Assembly: GCF_000332075.2 (NCBI RefSeq)
Contig: NZ_ALVU02000001.1
Coordinates: 930,001 to 994,000, forward strand
From: Synechocystis sp. PCC 7509
GTDB lineage: Bacteria > Cyanobacteriota > Cyanobacteriia > Cyanobacteriales > Chroococcidiopsidaceae
Reading direction: 5' to 3'
Length of the DNA: 64,000 nt
A program made the position numbers and the translations under genes. Below are positions 1 through 8,891 of this stretch, one piece after another. The notes under the pieces are model-generated. The model had not been told where the DNA came from, did no database searches, and saw only the letters and a program-made list of their open reading frames with translations. Position 1 is the stretch's first letter; each line of letters begins with the position of its first letter.

Positions 1-335
1 TTTTCACAATAAACTAGCGCCACATCAAAGCTACAACCATAATCGCCAAACTCTGGATAGGTAGCCAAAAAGTAATTTGCAGCTTTCCAGAGTTTTGCTT
101 GTTTTTGAGGCGTAATTGCCAGCAATCCTCCCGCATCCCAACTTCCAGCACTGCGCGTTTTGACTTCGACAAAGGCTAAAGAATCGCAAGTATTAGCAAT
201 TAAGTCTATTTCGCCCCACGGGCAGCGCCAACGACGATGTAAAATTTTCCAACCGTTAGATTGTAACCATTGAGCAATAAAATCTTCTCCTAAAACACCG
301 ATATCGGGATAATGAGATGAGCGATCGTTTGCCAT
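1..335 (-). CDS. YraN/UPF0102-family nuclease-like protein (3' part cut by window edge)
   Basis: An open frame runs from an ATG at 335 leftwards off the window, giving about 111 codons without a stop. The translation has the UPF0102 (YraN) signature of a PD-(D/E)XK nuclease fold: a GE pair near residue 15, then GEIDLIA, then FVEVKTR. The Asp in GEIDLIA and the Glu and Lys in EVKTR are the expected metal-binding and catalytic residues. The family is widespread and its cellular role is poorly defined; it is often linked to DNA processing. The start lies only 15 bp from the start of the divergent pentapeptide gene, so promoters must overlap or lie inside the neighbouring gene. An ATG slightly upstream is out of frame. 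The C-terminus is missing only because the window ends. Confidence 0.85.
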   Translation of the reverse strand, partial: MANDRSSHYPDIGVLGEDFIAQWLQSNGWKILHRRWRCPWGEIDLIANTCDSLAFVEVKTRSAGSWDAGGLLAITPQKQAKLWKAANYFLATYPEFGDYGCSFDVALVYCE

Positions 336-350
336 TGGTCATAACACAAA

Positions 351-854
351 ATGAATTCTACAACTGTGCTACACAAGCGGATTTTGAGCAGCGTACTATG
401 TTTATTAGCAGTGCTAGTAAGTGTAAGTATTTGGGCTTTCCCAGCTTTTGCTCTTGACTATAACAGAGAAAACTTGCTTGGTCGGGATTTTTCGGGGCAA
501 GTATTAACAGATGCTAGTTTTACCAAAGCCAATTTACGCAATAGCAATCTCAGCCACAGCGATTTGACAGGTGTAAGTTTTTTTGCGGCTAACTTAGAGT
601 CGGCAAATTTAGAAGGCGCAAATCTAACTAATGCCACCTTAGATGCAGCCCGAATTATTAAAACTAATTTAACTAATGCCGTTTTAACGGGGGCTTTTGC
701 TGCTAATGCTAAGTTTGATGGCGCAATTATTGACGGAGCGGATTTTACTGATGTATTGCTTCGCCAAGATGAGCAAGACAAATTATGTAAAGTTGCTCAA
801 GGTACGAATCCCACCACCGGGAAACAAACCCGCGAAACCTTGATGTGTAGATAA
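351..854 (+). CDS. Secreted pentapeptide-repeat protein (thylakoid-lumen type)
   Basis: This 167-aa protein starts with a signal peptide (hydrophobic residues about 12-32, cleavage plausible after AFA near residue 34). From about residue 37 to 133 it consists of A(N/D)LxX pentapeptides such as ANLRN, SDLTG, ANLES, ANLEG and ANLTN, which fold as a right-handed quadrilateral beta helix. The C-terminal tail has two cysteines (LCKVAQG and LMCR) in the pattern of cyanobacterial and plastid lumenal pentapeptide proteins such as TL17, where they probably form a disulfide. The molecular role is not known. It is divergent from the yraN-like gene and convergent with dnaG, with a perfect palindrome between it and dnaG. 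No clear Shine-Dalgarno sequence precedes the ATG. Confidence 0.8.
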   Translation: MNSTTVLHKRILSSVLCLLAVLVSVSIWAFPAFALDYNRENLLGRDFSGQVLTDASFTKANLRNSNLSHSDLTGVSFFAANLESANLEGANLTNATLDAARIIKTNLTNAVLTGAFAANAKFDGAIIDGADFTDVLLRQDEQDKLCKVAQGTNPTTGKQTRETLMCR

Positions 855-878
855 ATATAGCGTTTTTTTCATCAATTG

Positions 879-906
879 GTAGGGGCGCAATGCATTGCGC
901 CCCTAC
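879..906. repeat. 28-bp perfect palindrome, family A copy 1
   Basis: Arms GTAGGGGCGCAATG and its exact reverse complement meet at a central TGCA. An identical 28-mer lies at 52990-53017, and a decayed half copy at 8892-8904. This copy lies between the convergent pentapeptide and dnaG genes and shares one base with the dnaG stop codon, so it could act as a bidirectional terminator as well as being a REP/MITE-like repeat. Confidence 0.8.
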
Positions 907-2831
907 TACAATAAATCGGTTAAACAAAATTGGCGCATCAAATCTAACTCTTGTAACCGCTTTTGCTCGGTATATAACGACTGATGACACAATTGTGACT
1001 TCTCCGGCTCGTTTATGGGGTCGGTTTGCTCCCACTCTTTCAATAACGAGCGATAACGTTTTTCACATAATACTCTTTCCATACAAGCGGTAGCGGCTTG
1101 AATTACTTGCGTACCTCGAAGCAAATCTTGCTGGGTTTTCTCGTCTAGGTGAAATAAAGGAGAAACTTGAGCTATTTCTATAGAAGATTCTAAACAGCGA
1201 GTTTGGATACGAGAAACTAAACTTTCTTGCGCTTCTATAAGGTGAATCTCAGATTTTTCATCAACAATTTGCTGCCACAAAAAGCGGTGATGAGACAAAC
1301 TAAACTGTAAACTTTGCTCTTGTAAGGCGCTACTGACCGCTTGACGATGTTCCGGGCAGTGGAGATAAATTCGCAATAGCAATGCCTCTGCTTGCTCTAA
1401 TAGACTGCGCTCCGAGGCTTCTGGAAAAGCTTTATCTTTGGGGTTTTGCTTTGGGGTTTTATAAGCAATCGGCTTAGATTGATACTTAGGAGTAATTTGA
1501 GCTAACAGATTTTCTGCTCGTAATGGTACAAACCGCGCATCGCCAAGGCTGAGAATTTCCGCGCAATGACTTACATAATAATTGCGAGTATCGCTGTTAT
1601 CTATTCGTTGGAGTAGCTTTACCATCTCTTTTGCTACGTGCTGAAATTCTGTAGCTTGTTTAAGATTGCGATCGCCTATTAGTTGTAAAATCTGCCAATC
1701 TAACCACAATGGCGCGGATTTTAGTAACTTTCTGTACTCCTCGGCGCTAGCAGTATGCAAATATTCGTCAGCGTCTTTCCCGGCGGGTAAATTAAGAATT
1801 TTTAACTGTACTTCCCCACGATAAGCAAGGTTAGCAATTTCTCCTATGGCTCTTTCTGATGCTTGTATCCCCGCTACATCTGCATCAAAATTGAGAATTA
1901 ATTGTTTTGATTCGCTATAACGCATTAGTTGCTTTACTTGCTCTAAACTTAGCGCCGTACCCAGAGACGCGGCTACATTAGTTATTCCCGCCGCGTGCAA
2001 AGAAATTGCATCAAAATATCCTTCTACAACTACCGCACAATCAAGCTCGGAAATTGCGGATTTAGCTTTATCTAAGCCAAATAAAGTTTTACCTTTACTA
2101 AAAAGCTCCGTTTCTGGGGAGTTTAGATATTTTGGTTGCTCATCTCCTAAACTTCTTCCCCCAAAGCCAATAACTCGCCCTTGTAAATCTAAAATTGGGA
2201 TAATGACGCGATTTCTAAAGTAGTCATAATAACCATCTCCAGATTGACGCTGACGAAGTAAACCCGCTTGTTGTAATAACTGTACTGGGTAGCGTTTTTG
2301 CTCTACTAAATAACGATACAAAGTTTCCCAACTATCCGGGGCATAACCTAAGTTAAATTGTTGGATAGTTTCGGCTCTTAGTTTTCGAGCAAATAAGTAA
2401 TGTAACGCTGCTTCCCCTTGGGGTTGATATAGAGCGTGTTGATAAAAGCGGCTAGCGATCGCCAAAATCTCATACAATTGCTCTCGTAAAGACAACTGTT
2501 GCTGCAATTGCTGGCGTTGCTCAGGTTCTAAAGTTTGTACTGTTACTTGATAGCGCCGCGCTAAATCTAACACTACTTCGCTAAAAGACTGCTTGCCTAT
2601 TTCCATCAAAAACTTAATCGCATCTCCCCCCGCATTACAGCCAAAGCAGTAATACATTTGCTTCGATTGACTAACACTAAAACTAGGGGTTTTTTCCGTA
2701 TGGAAAGGACACAAACCTACAAAACCTTTACCACCCTTGCGTAAAACAACGTGTTCGGAAATGACATCGTAAATATCTGCTTTTTGCTTTACCTGCTCTA
2801 CAGTGTCAGGATGCAAGCGAGGAATTTGCAT
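906..2831 (-). CDS. dnaG: DNA primase
   Basis: This 641-aa protein has the full DnaG layout and makes RNA primers at the replication fork. A CHC2 zinc finger at residues 41-65 has ligands C41, H44, C62 and C65. The primase core follows, then a TOPRIM domain (about residues 255-345) with VVEGYFDA supplying the catalytic Glu and NFDADVAG supplying the metal-binding aspartates. A long C-terminal helical region (about 420-641) is the expected DnaB-helicase-binding part. Length matches the usual 600-650 aa. The start MQIPRLHPDTVEQVK is typical for cyanobacterial primases. It lies upstream of a hairpin repeat (2859-2885) that separates it from ureG. Confidence 0.97.
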   Translation of the reverse strand: MQIPRLHPDTVEQVKQKADIYDVISEHVVLRKGGKGFVGLCPFHTEKTPSFSVSQSKQMYYCFGCNAGGDAIKFLMEIGKQSFSEVVLDLARRYQVTVQTLEPEQRQQLQQQLSLREQLYEILAIASRFYQHALYQPQGEAALHYLFARKLRAETIQQFNLGYAPDSWETLYRYLVEQKRYPVQLLQQAGLLRQRQSGDGYYDYFRNRVIIPILDLQGRVIGFGGRSLGDEQPKYLNSPETELFSKGKTLFGLDKAKSAISELDCAVVVEGYFDAISLHAAGITNVAASLGTALSLEQVKQLMRYSESKQLILNFDADVAGIQASERAIGEIANLAYRGEVQLKILNLPAGKDADEYLHTASAEEYRKLLKSAPLWLDWQILQLIGDRNLKQATEFQHVAKEMVKLLQRIDNSDTRNYYVSHCAEILSLGDARFVPLRAENLLAQITPKYQSKPIAYKTPKQNPKDKAFPEASERSLLEQAEALLLRIYLHCPEHRQAVSSALQEQSLQFSLSHHRFLWQQIVDEKSEIHLIEAQESLVSRIQTRCLESSIEIAQVSPLFHLDEKTQQDLLRGTQVIQAATACMERVLCEKRYRSLLKEWEQTDPINEPEKSQLCHQSLYTEQKRLQELDLMRQFCLTDLL

Positions 2832-2858
2832 AATTTTTGATTATAAATAGATTGGGTG

Positions 2859-2885
2859 TAGAGACGTTACGGTGCAACGTCTCTA
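2859..2885. repeat. Imperfect palindrome, family B copy 1
   Basis: TAGAGACGTT and AACGTCTCTA form 10-bp arms around a 7-base spacer. Related copies are at 30929-30953 and 51811-51841. It sits in the 79-bp gap between dnaG and ureG. Confidence 0.75.
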
Positions 2886-2910
2886 TCATTGGGTTTTAAA
2901 ATCGGGCAAT

Positions 2911-3522
2911 CTAGCAAATATAGCTTTGCACAAACTCAACTACCGTCTCGACTCCGATTTGCGTTTTTAAGTTGGTAAATACAAATGCTTTCTCACCCCG
3001 CATTTTTTTAGTATCGCGCTCCATAATCCCTAAATCTGCTCCCACGTAAGGAGCAAGATCGATTTTATTAATTACTAGCAAATCGGACTTAGTAATTCCT
3101 GGCCCGCCTTTACGGGGAATTTTGTCTCCCGCAGCAACATCAATGACGTATATAGTTAAATCTACCAATTCTGGGCTAAAAGTTGCTGCCAAGTTGTCGC
3201 CGCCACTTTCCAAAAATACCAAGTCTAGATTAGAAAATCTTTGCTCCAATTGCTCAATGGCGACTAAATTTATTGAAGCATCTTCTCGAATTGCCGTATG
3301 GGGACAACCACCCGTTTCTACCCCGATAATGCGATCGCTCTCTAAAGCCTGACTGCGTACTAAATACTGAGCGTCTTCTTGAGTATAAATATCATTGGTA
3401 ACTACAGCAATATTATATTGTTGGCGCAATGCCTTACACAGAACATCGACCAAAGCTGTTTTACCAGAGCCAACAGGCCCTGCTACTCCGACACGAAAAG
3501 CGTTCACTTGAGAATTGGTCAT
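2911..3522 (-). CDS. ureG: Urease accessory GTPase UreG
   Basis: This 203-aa SIMIBI-class GTPase powers nickel delivery into urease, working in a complex with UreF and UreH/D. The P-loop GPVGSGKT is at residues 15-22. The invariant nickel-binding CPH motif is at 73-75 ([12 protein letters not shown]). [11 protein letters not shown] and the NKID base-recognition motif follow. The length is normal. The gene follows ureF on the same strand with 50 bp between them, filled with short tandem repeats. The urease structural genes and ureE/ureH are not in the window. Urease would consume urea released from allantoate, which links it to the purine cluster about 3 kb away. Confidence 0.95.
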   Translation of the reverse strand: MTNSQVNAFRVGVAGPVGSGKTALVDVLCKALRQQYNIAVVTNDIYTQEDAQYLVRSQALESDRIIGVETGGCPHTAIREDASINLVAIEQLEQRFSNLDLVFLESGGDNLAATFSPELVDLTIYVIDVAAGDKIPRKGGPGITKSDLLVINKIDLAPYVGADLGIMERDTKKMRGEKAFVFTNLKTQIGVETVVEFVQSYIC

Positions 3523-3570
3523 TGGGAATTGGTCATTGCTTAATTATCCATTACCTATTACCTATTACCT
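3512..3570. repeat. Short direct repeats between ureF and ureG
   Basis: GAATTGGTCATTG occurs at 3512-3524 and again at 3526-3538, followed by three tandem copies of ATTACCT at 3550-3570. The ureG start codon lies inside the first 13-mer. Heptamer arrays of this kind (STRR-like, GGTAATA on the other strand) are common in filamentous and Chroococcidiopsis-type cyanobacteria. Confidence 0.7.
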
Positions 3571-3572
3571 AT

Positions 3573-4253
3573 TTAACTGCGAAACAAGCGAGTATATTGG
3601 GTTTCGTGCGCCATACTTGCTAGCGATAACCCCCAAGAGCAACTACTAAGCTCATCATCTTCTAAACTCATTATTTCTGTAGCAGCATCGCTAATATTAG
3701 CGTGTAACTCGTGTAATAAAATTTGTCCGGCAGTTTGTCCTAAAGGAATTAATTTTACCCCCGCAGTAATTAAATTAGTCGCCCAACTGTGCAAATAGCC
3801 AAGAATTAGCGATTGAAGGTTTATTTGCTCCAAGGATGCAAAAATTCCCAAAGCGATCGCATAATTACATTCACCTTCTATACAAAAACTTTGCGCTTGT
3901 TGGGGTTTAATTGCGAATAGCAATCGCATCAAACTTTGTCCCATTTGCCAGCTAGAAGCCCGTAATTCGCTTGTTTCTCTCGCGGCGGATAGCCATGTAT
4001 TCCAGTAACTTAAGGCTGCTATATCGTTCTCTAAGGTCGTTTGGTAAGCCCGTACCATTATCGCCGCTTCAAGACGAATTGCACCATAACTCAATTCTTG
4101 TTCTAACCAATGCTGGAGGGTATGGTTATTAATAATTGTTTTTGATTCTACCAGTGTCTCTAATCCTTCCGAATAGCTATAAGCGCCTACGGGTAAAGCG
4201 GGACTAACTAGCTGTAACAAGCTTAAAACCTGACTGCGATCGCCAATGGACAT
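3573..4253 (-). CDS. ureF: Urease accessory protein UreF
   Basis: This 226-aa helical accessory protein forms the UreG-UreF-UreH nickel-insertion complex. The diagnostic N-terminus [21 protein letters not shown] is present, followed by a helical body containing [16 protein letters not shown] and [12 protein letters not shown] near the end. The frame is open upstream to 4361, but MSIGDRSQ at 4253 gives the family's usual length, and the upstream 36 codons are low-complexity and unlike UreF, so 4253 is chosen. It is upstream of ureG on the same strand, probably co-transcribed. Confidence 0.93.
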   Translation of the reverse strand: MSIGDRSQVLSLLQLVSPALPVGAYSYSEGLETLVESKTIINNHTLQHWLEQELSYGAIRLEAAIMVRAYQTTLENDIAALSYWNTWLSAARETSELRASSWQMGQSLMRLLFAIKPQQAQSFCIEGECNYAIALGIFASLEQINLQSLILGYLHSWATNLITAGVKLIPLGQTAGQILLHELHANISDAATEIMSLEDDELSSCSWGLSLASMAHETQYTRLFRS

Positions 4254-4324
4254 AAATAAAATAGAAAAATAAACTCTAAACCTATAGCCTTTTAAAAAAT
4301 CTTCTATGCTTTGGAGTCGGTTGT

Positions 4325-4456
4325 CTAGATTGAATGCCGAGCTAAATTTCCGTGCGCCCAAAGAGCCACTTGAGGGCGATCGCCTAATTCTAACTCGCTA
4401 AGAATCCGACTAATGATTGCTTTTTGGCGTAGATCATAACTGTAAAGATTTGCCAT
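4325..4456 (-). pseudogene. Chimeric 43-codon remnant: transposase-like N-terminus joined to a NarL-type regulator tail
   Basis: A short frame upstream of ureF translates to 43 residues. The first 14 (MANLYSYDLRQKAI) look like the start of IS630-type transposases. The rest ([21 protein letters not shown]) looks like the last helix and tail of a LuxR/NarL DNA-binding domain. Neither domain is complete, so this is read as decayed, rearranged DNA rather than a gene. Both matches are from family recognition, not a search. It could still be expressed as the first frame of the ureF transcript. Confidence 0.5.
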
Positions 4457-4564
4457 CAGCACTGGGACTAGGATTTGTTTCTATATGGTCTTAACTACGA
4501 TACCAGTTTACACATCGCAAAATGATCTCGCCGCCATTTAAACGGGGAAAATGAATTCATTAGA

Positions 4565-4616
4565 GGTAAGCTAAATAATTTTCTCTGTTTAAATTATTTA
4601 GCTTACCATTTTTTGC
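4565..4616 (+). terminator. Strong AT-rich hairpin followed by a T-run, with no gene to terminate
   Basis: A 17-bp perfect stem (4565-4581 with 4591-4607) encloses a 9-base loop and is followed by ATTTTTTG, the form of a plus-strand intrinsic terminator. No plus-strand gene ends before it. The rest of 4457-4842 holds no frame I can support. It must contain the gltX promoter and could hold a small RNA ending at this hairpin. Confidence 0.6.
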
Positions 4617-4842
4617 AACACAACCAACTTTAACAAAGCCATGTTTGATGGCTGAAATTGATAGACCACAAGGGTTATAAGCTAATAAGATCGCTAATGT
4701 ATTCCTAGTAAATTTCTAGATAAAAAGTGCTAAAAAATAGCTGAAAGGCTTGTATTACGTAATATATTATCTTGGGTTCTAGTTGCATCAGTCTCGTTAA
4801 AATAAAGCGAAAATTATAGTTTCTAGATCAGCGCCTGAATTT

Positions 4843-6285
4843 ATGACTGTTCGCGTCCGCATTGCTCCAAGTCCTACTGGAAACCTACATATTGGTACGG
4901 CGAGAACTGCTGTATTTAACTGGTTATACGCCCGTCATCATGGCGGTACGTTCATTATAAGGATTGAGGATACAGATACAGAGCGATCGCGCGACGAATA
5001 CACCCAAAATATATTTGATGGTTTGCAATGGTTAGGTTTAACTTGGGATGAAGGGCCTTTTTACCAGTCAAAGCGCCTAGAAATGTATAAGCAAGGAGTA
5101 AAAACCTTGTTAGATAAAGGACTAGCTTATTATTGCTATACCAGCGAAGCGGAACTAGGAGAAATGCGGGAGCAACAAAAAGCTAGAAACGAAGCACCCC
5201 GTTATGATAATCGCCATCGTAATTTAACCACTGAACAACAAGCCGCTTTTATTGCTGAAGGTCGCCGTCCGGTAATCCGCTTTAAAATAGAAGACGATCG
5301 CGAAATTGTTTGGAATGACATGGTACGCGGACAAATGAGTTGGCGTGGTAGTGATTTGGGCGGCGATATGGTAATTGCTCGTGCTGCCAAAAATGAGATT
5401 GGGCAAGCTTTGTACAATTTTGCCGTAGTAATTGATGACATTGATATGCAAATTAGTCATGTGATCCGGGGAGAGGATCATATTGCTAATACTGCTAAAC
5501 AAATTTTGTTGTACGAAGCTTTTGGCACGAAAGCGCCAGAATTTGCCCATACTCCTTTGATTTTGAACATAGAAGGCAAAAAGCTATCTAAACGCGATGG
5601 TGTAACTTCGATTTTTGACTTCAAAGAAATGGGTTTTGTCCCCGAAGCATTAGTAAACTACATGACATTGCTCGGTTGGTCGCCTCCAGATTCGACTCAA
5701 GAAATATTTAACCTAGAAACCGCCGCGCAGCAATTTGGTTTTGAGCGCGTTAATAAAGCTGGGGCAAAATTTGACTGGGACAAGCTAGATTGGTTAAATA
5801 GTCAATACTTGCATAGTATGCCTGCAAGCCAGCTTACAGATTTATTAATTCCCTACTGGCAAAAAGCTGGATATGAATTTGACGAGACAAGCGATCGCTC
5901 TTGGCTAGAACAAATTACAAGTTTAATTGGTGCTAGTCTAACGCGCCTTCCCGATGCGGTAGACATGACTAAACTATTTTTTGTTAAATCGCTAGAATAT
6001 AGCGAAGATGCGGCTAGTGCCTTGCAGCAAGAGGGAGCAAGTACCGTTTTACAAGGCATCCTTGACGCTTTAAATAACACCGCAGATTTTAATGAAGCAG
6101 CCATCCAAGAAATTATTAAACAAGTAGTCAAAGAGAAAAATGTCAAAAAAGGTTTAGTAATGCGGAGTTTAAGAGCAGCACTAACAAAAGCTATGCACGG
6201 GCCTGATTTGATTCAATCTTGGTTAATTCTGCATCAGCTTGGACAAGATAAAACAAGGTTACAACAGGCGATTGAATTAAAGTAG
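4843..6285 (+). CDS. gltX: Glutamyl-tRNA synthetase
   Basis: This 480-aa class I aminoacyl-tRNA synthetase charges tRNA-Glu. In cyanobacteria the product also feeds tetrapyrrole synthesis and, through the amidotransferase, Gln-tRNA. The class I HIGH-type signature is [12 protein letters not shown] (residues 10-20) and the KMSKS-type loop is KKLSKRDG near residue 246. [10 protein letters not shown] is the usual glutamate-site motif. Length is normal. The last 9 bp overlap the end of the convergent puuE gene. Confidence 0.97.
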   Translation: MTVRVRIAPSPTGNLHIGTARTAVFNWLYARHHGGTFIIRIEDTDTERSRDEYTQNIFDGLQWLGLTWDEGPFYQSKRLEMYKQGVKTLLDKGLAYYCYTSEAELGEMREQQKARNEAPRYDNRHRNLTTEQQAAFIAEGRRPVIRFKIEDDREIVWNDMVRGQMSWRGSDLGGDMVIARAAKNEIGQALYNFAVVIDDIDMQISHVIRGEDHIANTAKQILLYEAFGTKAPEFAHTPLILNIEGKKLSKRDGVTSIFDFKEMGFVPEALVNYMTLLGWSPPDSTQEIFNLETAAQQFGFERVNKAGAKFDWDKLDWLNSQYLHSMPASQLTDLLIPYWQKAGYEFDETSDRSWLEQITSLIGASLTRLPDAVDMTKLFFVKSLEYSEDAASALQQEGASTVLQGILDALNNTADFNEAAIQEIIKQVVKEKNVKKGLVMRSLRAALTKAMHGPDLIQSWLILHQLGQDKTRLQQAIELK

Positions 6286-7185
6286 TTTGTGATATTGATG
6301 CCAGTGACGAGCAATATCTATTCGGCGGCAAATCCATACGCGATCGCACCTTTGCACATAATCAAGAAAACGAGCCAAAGAAGCCGCCCTTCCTGGTCTA
6401 CCAGCTAGGCGACAATGCAATCCTATGCTCATCATCTTGGGGGCGGTTTCGCCCTCCTCGTACAACACATCAAAAGCATCGCGCAAGTAGGCAAAAAACT
6501 GATCGCCACTATTAAAACCTTGGGTAGTAGCAAAACGCATATCGTTATTATCCAGGGTGTAGGGAATAACTAAGTGAGGTTTGCCATAGTCCTTTACCCA
6601 GTAAGGTAAGTCATCGGCGTAACTATCGGAGTCGTAAAGAAAACCCCCCGCTTCTACTACCAAACGTCGAGTATTTGGACTATTGCGCCCAGTATACCAA
6701 CCGAGAGGACGGCTACCTGTGATAGAAGTGTGAATTGCGATCGCTTTTTCTAAATGTTCCCGCTCTACATCCTCGCCAAAATATTTATAATCAATCCAAC
6801 GATAGCCATGACTTGCAATCTCCCAATCGGCTTCTATCATTGCTTCTACGGCTTCTGGGTTGCGCTCTAATGCCATTGCAATACCATAAACGGTAAGAGG
6901 GATATTGCGCTCGGTAAATAATCTATGCAGTCGCCAAAAGCCCGCTCTACTGCCATATTCGTAAACCGATTCCATATTCATATGTCGCAACCCGTTTAAT
7001 GGTTCTGCGCCGACAATTTCTGATAAAAAGGTTTCTGAAGTTAAATCGCCGTGAAGAATACAAGTTTCTCCACCTTCCTCGTAATTAATCACAAACTGTA
7101 CGGCAATTTTGGCGCGATTGGGCCATTTTGGATCGGGTGGGTTGCGTCCGTACCCAATCATGTCTCGTGGATAGGGCTTTGACAT
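6277..7185 (-). CDS. puuE: Allantoinase, PuuE/polysaccharide-deacetylase type
   Basis: This 302-aa protein of the NodB/polysaccharide-deacetylase fold hydrolyses allantoin to allantoate in the PuuE-type allantoinase family, which is unrelated to the metal-dependent amidohydrolase allantoinases. The N-terminus [21 protein letters not shown] is a hallmark of this subfamily. [16 protein letters not shown] and [11 protein letters not shown] follow. The frame is open to 7218, but the ATG at 7185 is chosen because it overlaps the uraD stop (TAATG), giving translational coupling, and because family members start there. Its 3' end overlaps gltX by 9 bp. Confidence 0.92.
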   Translation of the reverse strand: MSKPYPRDMIGYGRNPPDPKWPNRAKIAVQFVINYEEGGETCILHGDLTSETFLSEIVGAEPLNGLRHMNMESVYEYGSRAGFWRLHRLFTERNIPLTVYGIAMALERNPEAVEAMIEADWEIASHGYRWIDYKYFGEDVEREHLEKAIAIHTSITGSRPLGWYTGRNSPNTRRLVVEAGGFLYDSDSYADDLPYWVKDYGKPHLVIPYTLDNNDMRFATTQGFNSGDQFFAYLRDAFDVLYEEGETAPKMMSIGLHCRLAGRPGRAASLARFLDYVQRCDRVWICRRIDIARHWHQYHKLL

Positions 7186-7685
7186 TAGTTTTCTACCAAG
7201 TTTAGAAGGCGAAACCAAGCAATTTTGTTTATTTGGGCGATCGCACTAGCTATTTCTGCTTCTATAGTATTTTTTAAACGGCGCTCAAATTCGTTTAAAA
7301 TGCTGTCTTTAGTCTGATTTTTGACGGCAACTATAAACGGAAACCCAAATTTATCTTTGTAGGTCTGATTGAGCAATTGAAAGTAATCGTATTCTTGAGG
7401 AGTTAGCCTATCTAAACCAAGTCCAGATTGTTCTACTACCGAAGCTTCTGCCATTAAAGCTTTGCTGCCTAAGTCAGGATGCGCTCGAATTAAAGCTAGT
7501 TGCTCATCAATTGTCATGAGGCTAACTATATCAACCATTTTTTGATATAAGGCAGCTATATCTGCAAACGGGCGATCGCTCCAAGCTTTTTGAGCAATTT
7601 CTGGGGTGTGTTCAAACAGAGTTCCCAAAACGCTGACAAATTCCTCCTGGCTCATTTGGTTTAAATCAGTGATGGACTTAGACAT
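7185..7685 (-). CDS. uraD: OHCU decarboxylase (2-oxo-4-hydroxy-4-carboxy-5-ureidoimidazoline decarboxylase)
   Basis: This 166-aa protein catalyses the third step of urate breakdown, giving S-allantoin. Family features are NQMSQEEFVSVLGTLFEHTPEIA at the start, RPF near residue 40, the catalytic-region HPDLG, and the C-terminal block SGLGLDRLTPQEYDYFQLLNQ with YKDKFGFPFIVAVK. It is all-helical and of normal length. It forms an operon with puuE through overlapping TAATG and is divergent from the Rieske gene across a regulatory region with an NtcA-like box. Confidence 0.93.
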   Translation of the reverse strand: MSKSITDLNQMSQEEFVSVLGTLFEHTPEIAQKAWSDRPFADIAALYQKMVDIVSLMTIDEQLALIRAHPDLGSKALMAEASVVEQSGLGLDRLTPQEYDYFQLLNQTYKDKFGFPFIVAVKNQTKDSILNEFERRLKNTIEAEIASAIAQINKIAWFRLLNLVEN

Positions 7686-7749
7686 ATAGAAATTTTAATC
7701 AGTAGGTGACTTCGCATTGGTTTTTCGCCTAACAATCTTATCTTTATTT

Positions 7750-7766
7750 GAATACTGTATACAAAA
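7750..7766. promoter_or_regulatory. 17-bp putative operator in the uraD/Rieske divergent promoter
   Basis: GAATACTGTATACAAAA here recurs in inverted orientation at 10963-10979 with 16 of 17 identical bases. Both copies contain the GTATAC palindrome typical of some GntR-family operators. The two copies fall in two different intergenic regions of the purine cluster, so a shared local regulator is a reasonable guess. No regulator gene is present in the window. Confidence 0.45.
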
Positions 7767-7768
7767 TC

Positions 7769-7811
7769 TGTTGTTGAATATACAGAAAACAGTAAAAATG
7801 TTGCTTAATGT
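7769..7811 (+). promoter_or_regulatory. NtcA-type promoter in front of the Rieske oxygenase gene
   Basis: TGTT-N8-TACA at 7769-7784 is one base from the NtcA consensus TGTA-N8-TACA. Counting from its TAC, 22 bases separate it from TAATGT at 7806-7811, a TAN3T -10 box. This is the canonical spacing of NtcA-activated class II promoters. It also shares AATATACAGAAA with the NtcA box region at 10557-10568. The Rieske start is at 7867. Confidence 0.6.
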
Positions 7812-7866
7812 GAGCAGTAATAAGATAAACTCAAAACTTTTGTAAATTCCGGCTGCGTTAATTATT

Positions 7867-8883
7867 ATGCTAGTTACAAAACAACCTGTACTCCGAAAGT
7901 TCTGGTATCCGGCAATTCCAACTACAGAGCTTTCAAATAGTCCTAACCCTTTTGAGTTACTGGGTGAAAAAATAGTTATTTGGTTAGATAAAGCCGGGAA
8001 ACCCGCCGCCGTTCAAGATAGATGCTGTCATCGTTCGGCGCAACTAAGCATTGGTAAGGTGGTAGATGGCAATATTTGCTGTGCTTATCATGGTTGGCAA
8101 TTTAATAGTGATGGCGCGTGTGTCTGCGTACCACAATTGAAAGATGAGACAATTCCTGCTAATTATAAAATAAAGTCTTATCGCTGTACGGAGCGTTACG
8201 GGTATGTTTGGGTATGTTTGGAAGAACCGCTAATCGATCTTCCAGAGATTGACGAAGCCACAAAGCCAGATTACCGATTGCTGCATGAATTTTATGAACT
8301 TTGGAAATGTGCAGCCTTGCGGGTAATGGAAAATGAATTTGACTTAGCTCATCCTACGTTTGTACATACTACGACCTTTGGCAGCGAAGAACATCCCATT
8401 CCTGAATCGATGAAGCTTACAGAAACAGAATGGGGATTGCACGTACAGGGTGTTTTGGGGGTTGTAAATCCCCAATTGCAACAACAAAACTTGAAAATGG
8501 ACACAAAACAAACCTTCCGCACCTTAGACATGACTTGGTTTATGCCTTTTACTGTCAAGCTGCAAATTACCTACCCAAACGGATTGACTCACATTATTGT
8601 CAATACAATGACACCAATAAATGATTCAACTTCCCAAATGGTGCAGTTTTGCGTCCGTAATGACACCGAAGCAGACACAAAAAGCAGTGATGTAGTTGCT
8701 TTTGATCGCGCGGTAACGTTGGAAGACAAGCATATATTAGAAACAACCGATTACGATGTGCCTCTGAGTGTGAGTCAAGAGCAGCATATGTTTACAGATA
8801 AACCTGGTATAGTTATGCGTAAAAAGCTGGCGGCTTTATTGAAAGCATACGGCGAAGTAGAGCAAACCAAAAGTAATAATTAA
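7867..8883 (+). CDS. Rieske non-heme iron oxygenase, alpha-subunit type (candidate hypoxanthine/xanthine hydroxylase)
   Basis: This 338-aa protein has an N-terminal Rieske [2Fe-2S] site with C53-x-H55 and C72-x2-H75 (CCAYHGWQF), then a catalytic domain with the mononuclear iron motif NEFDLAHPTFVH near residues 155-168. It belongs to the aromatic-ring-hydroxylating oxygenase superfamily. Sequence alone does not fix the substrate. Position between uraD and hiuH-hpxO suggests a purine step, as Klebsiella HpxD (a Rieske protein working with reductase HpxE) oxidises hypoxanthine. No reductase gene is nearby. Chlorophyll-catabolism-type oxygenases (PaO/Lls1-like) are the alternative, though those are usually longer. 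Confidence 0.8.
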   Translation: MLVTKQPVLRKFWYPAIPTTELSNSPNPFELLGEKIVIWLDKAGKPAAVQDRCCHRSAQLSIGKVVDGNICCAYHGWQFNSDGACVCVPQLKDETIPANYKIKSYRCTERYGYVWVCLEEPLIDLPEIDEATKPDYRLLHEFYELWKCAALRVMENEFDLAHPTFVHTTTFGSEEHPIPESMKLTETEWGLHVQGVLGVVNPQLQQQNLKMDTKQTFRTLDMTWFMPFTVKLQITYPNGLTHIIVNTMTPINDSTSQMVQFCVRNDTEADTKSSDVVAFDRAVTLEDKHILETTDYDVPLSVSQEQHMFTDKPGIVMRKKLAALLKAYGEVEQTKSNN

Positions 8884-8891
8884 CGGGAAGC

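Noticed and set aside
458-1093. Overlapping frames of 67-107 codons on both strands around the pentapeptide gene and dnaG end
   Set aside because: They are mirror or out-of-frame readings of the pentapeptide repeats and dnaG, with no family features or start signals.
4254-4361. N-terminal 36-residue extension of UreF
   Set aside because: The residues do not resemble UreF, and MSIGDRSQ at 4253 gives the normal length; the extension overlaps the remnant at 4325-4456.
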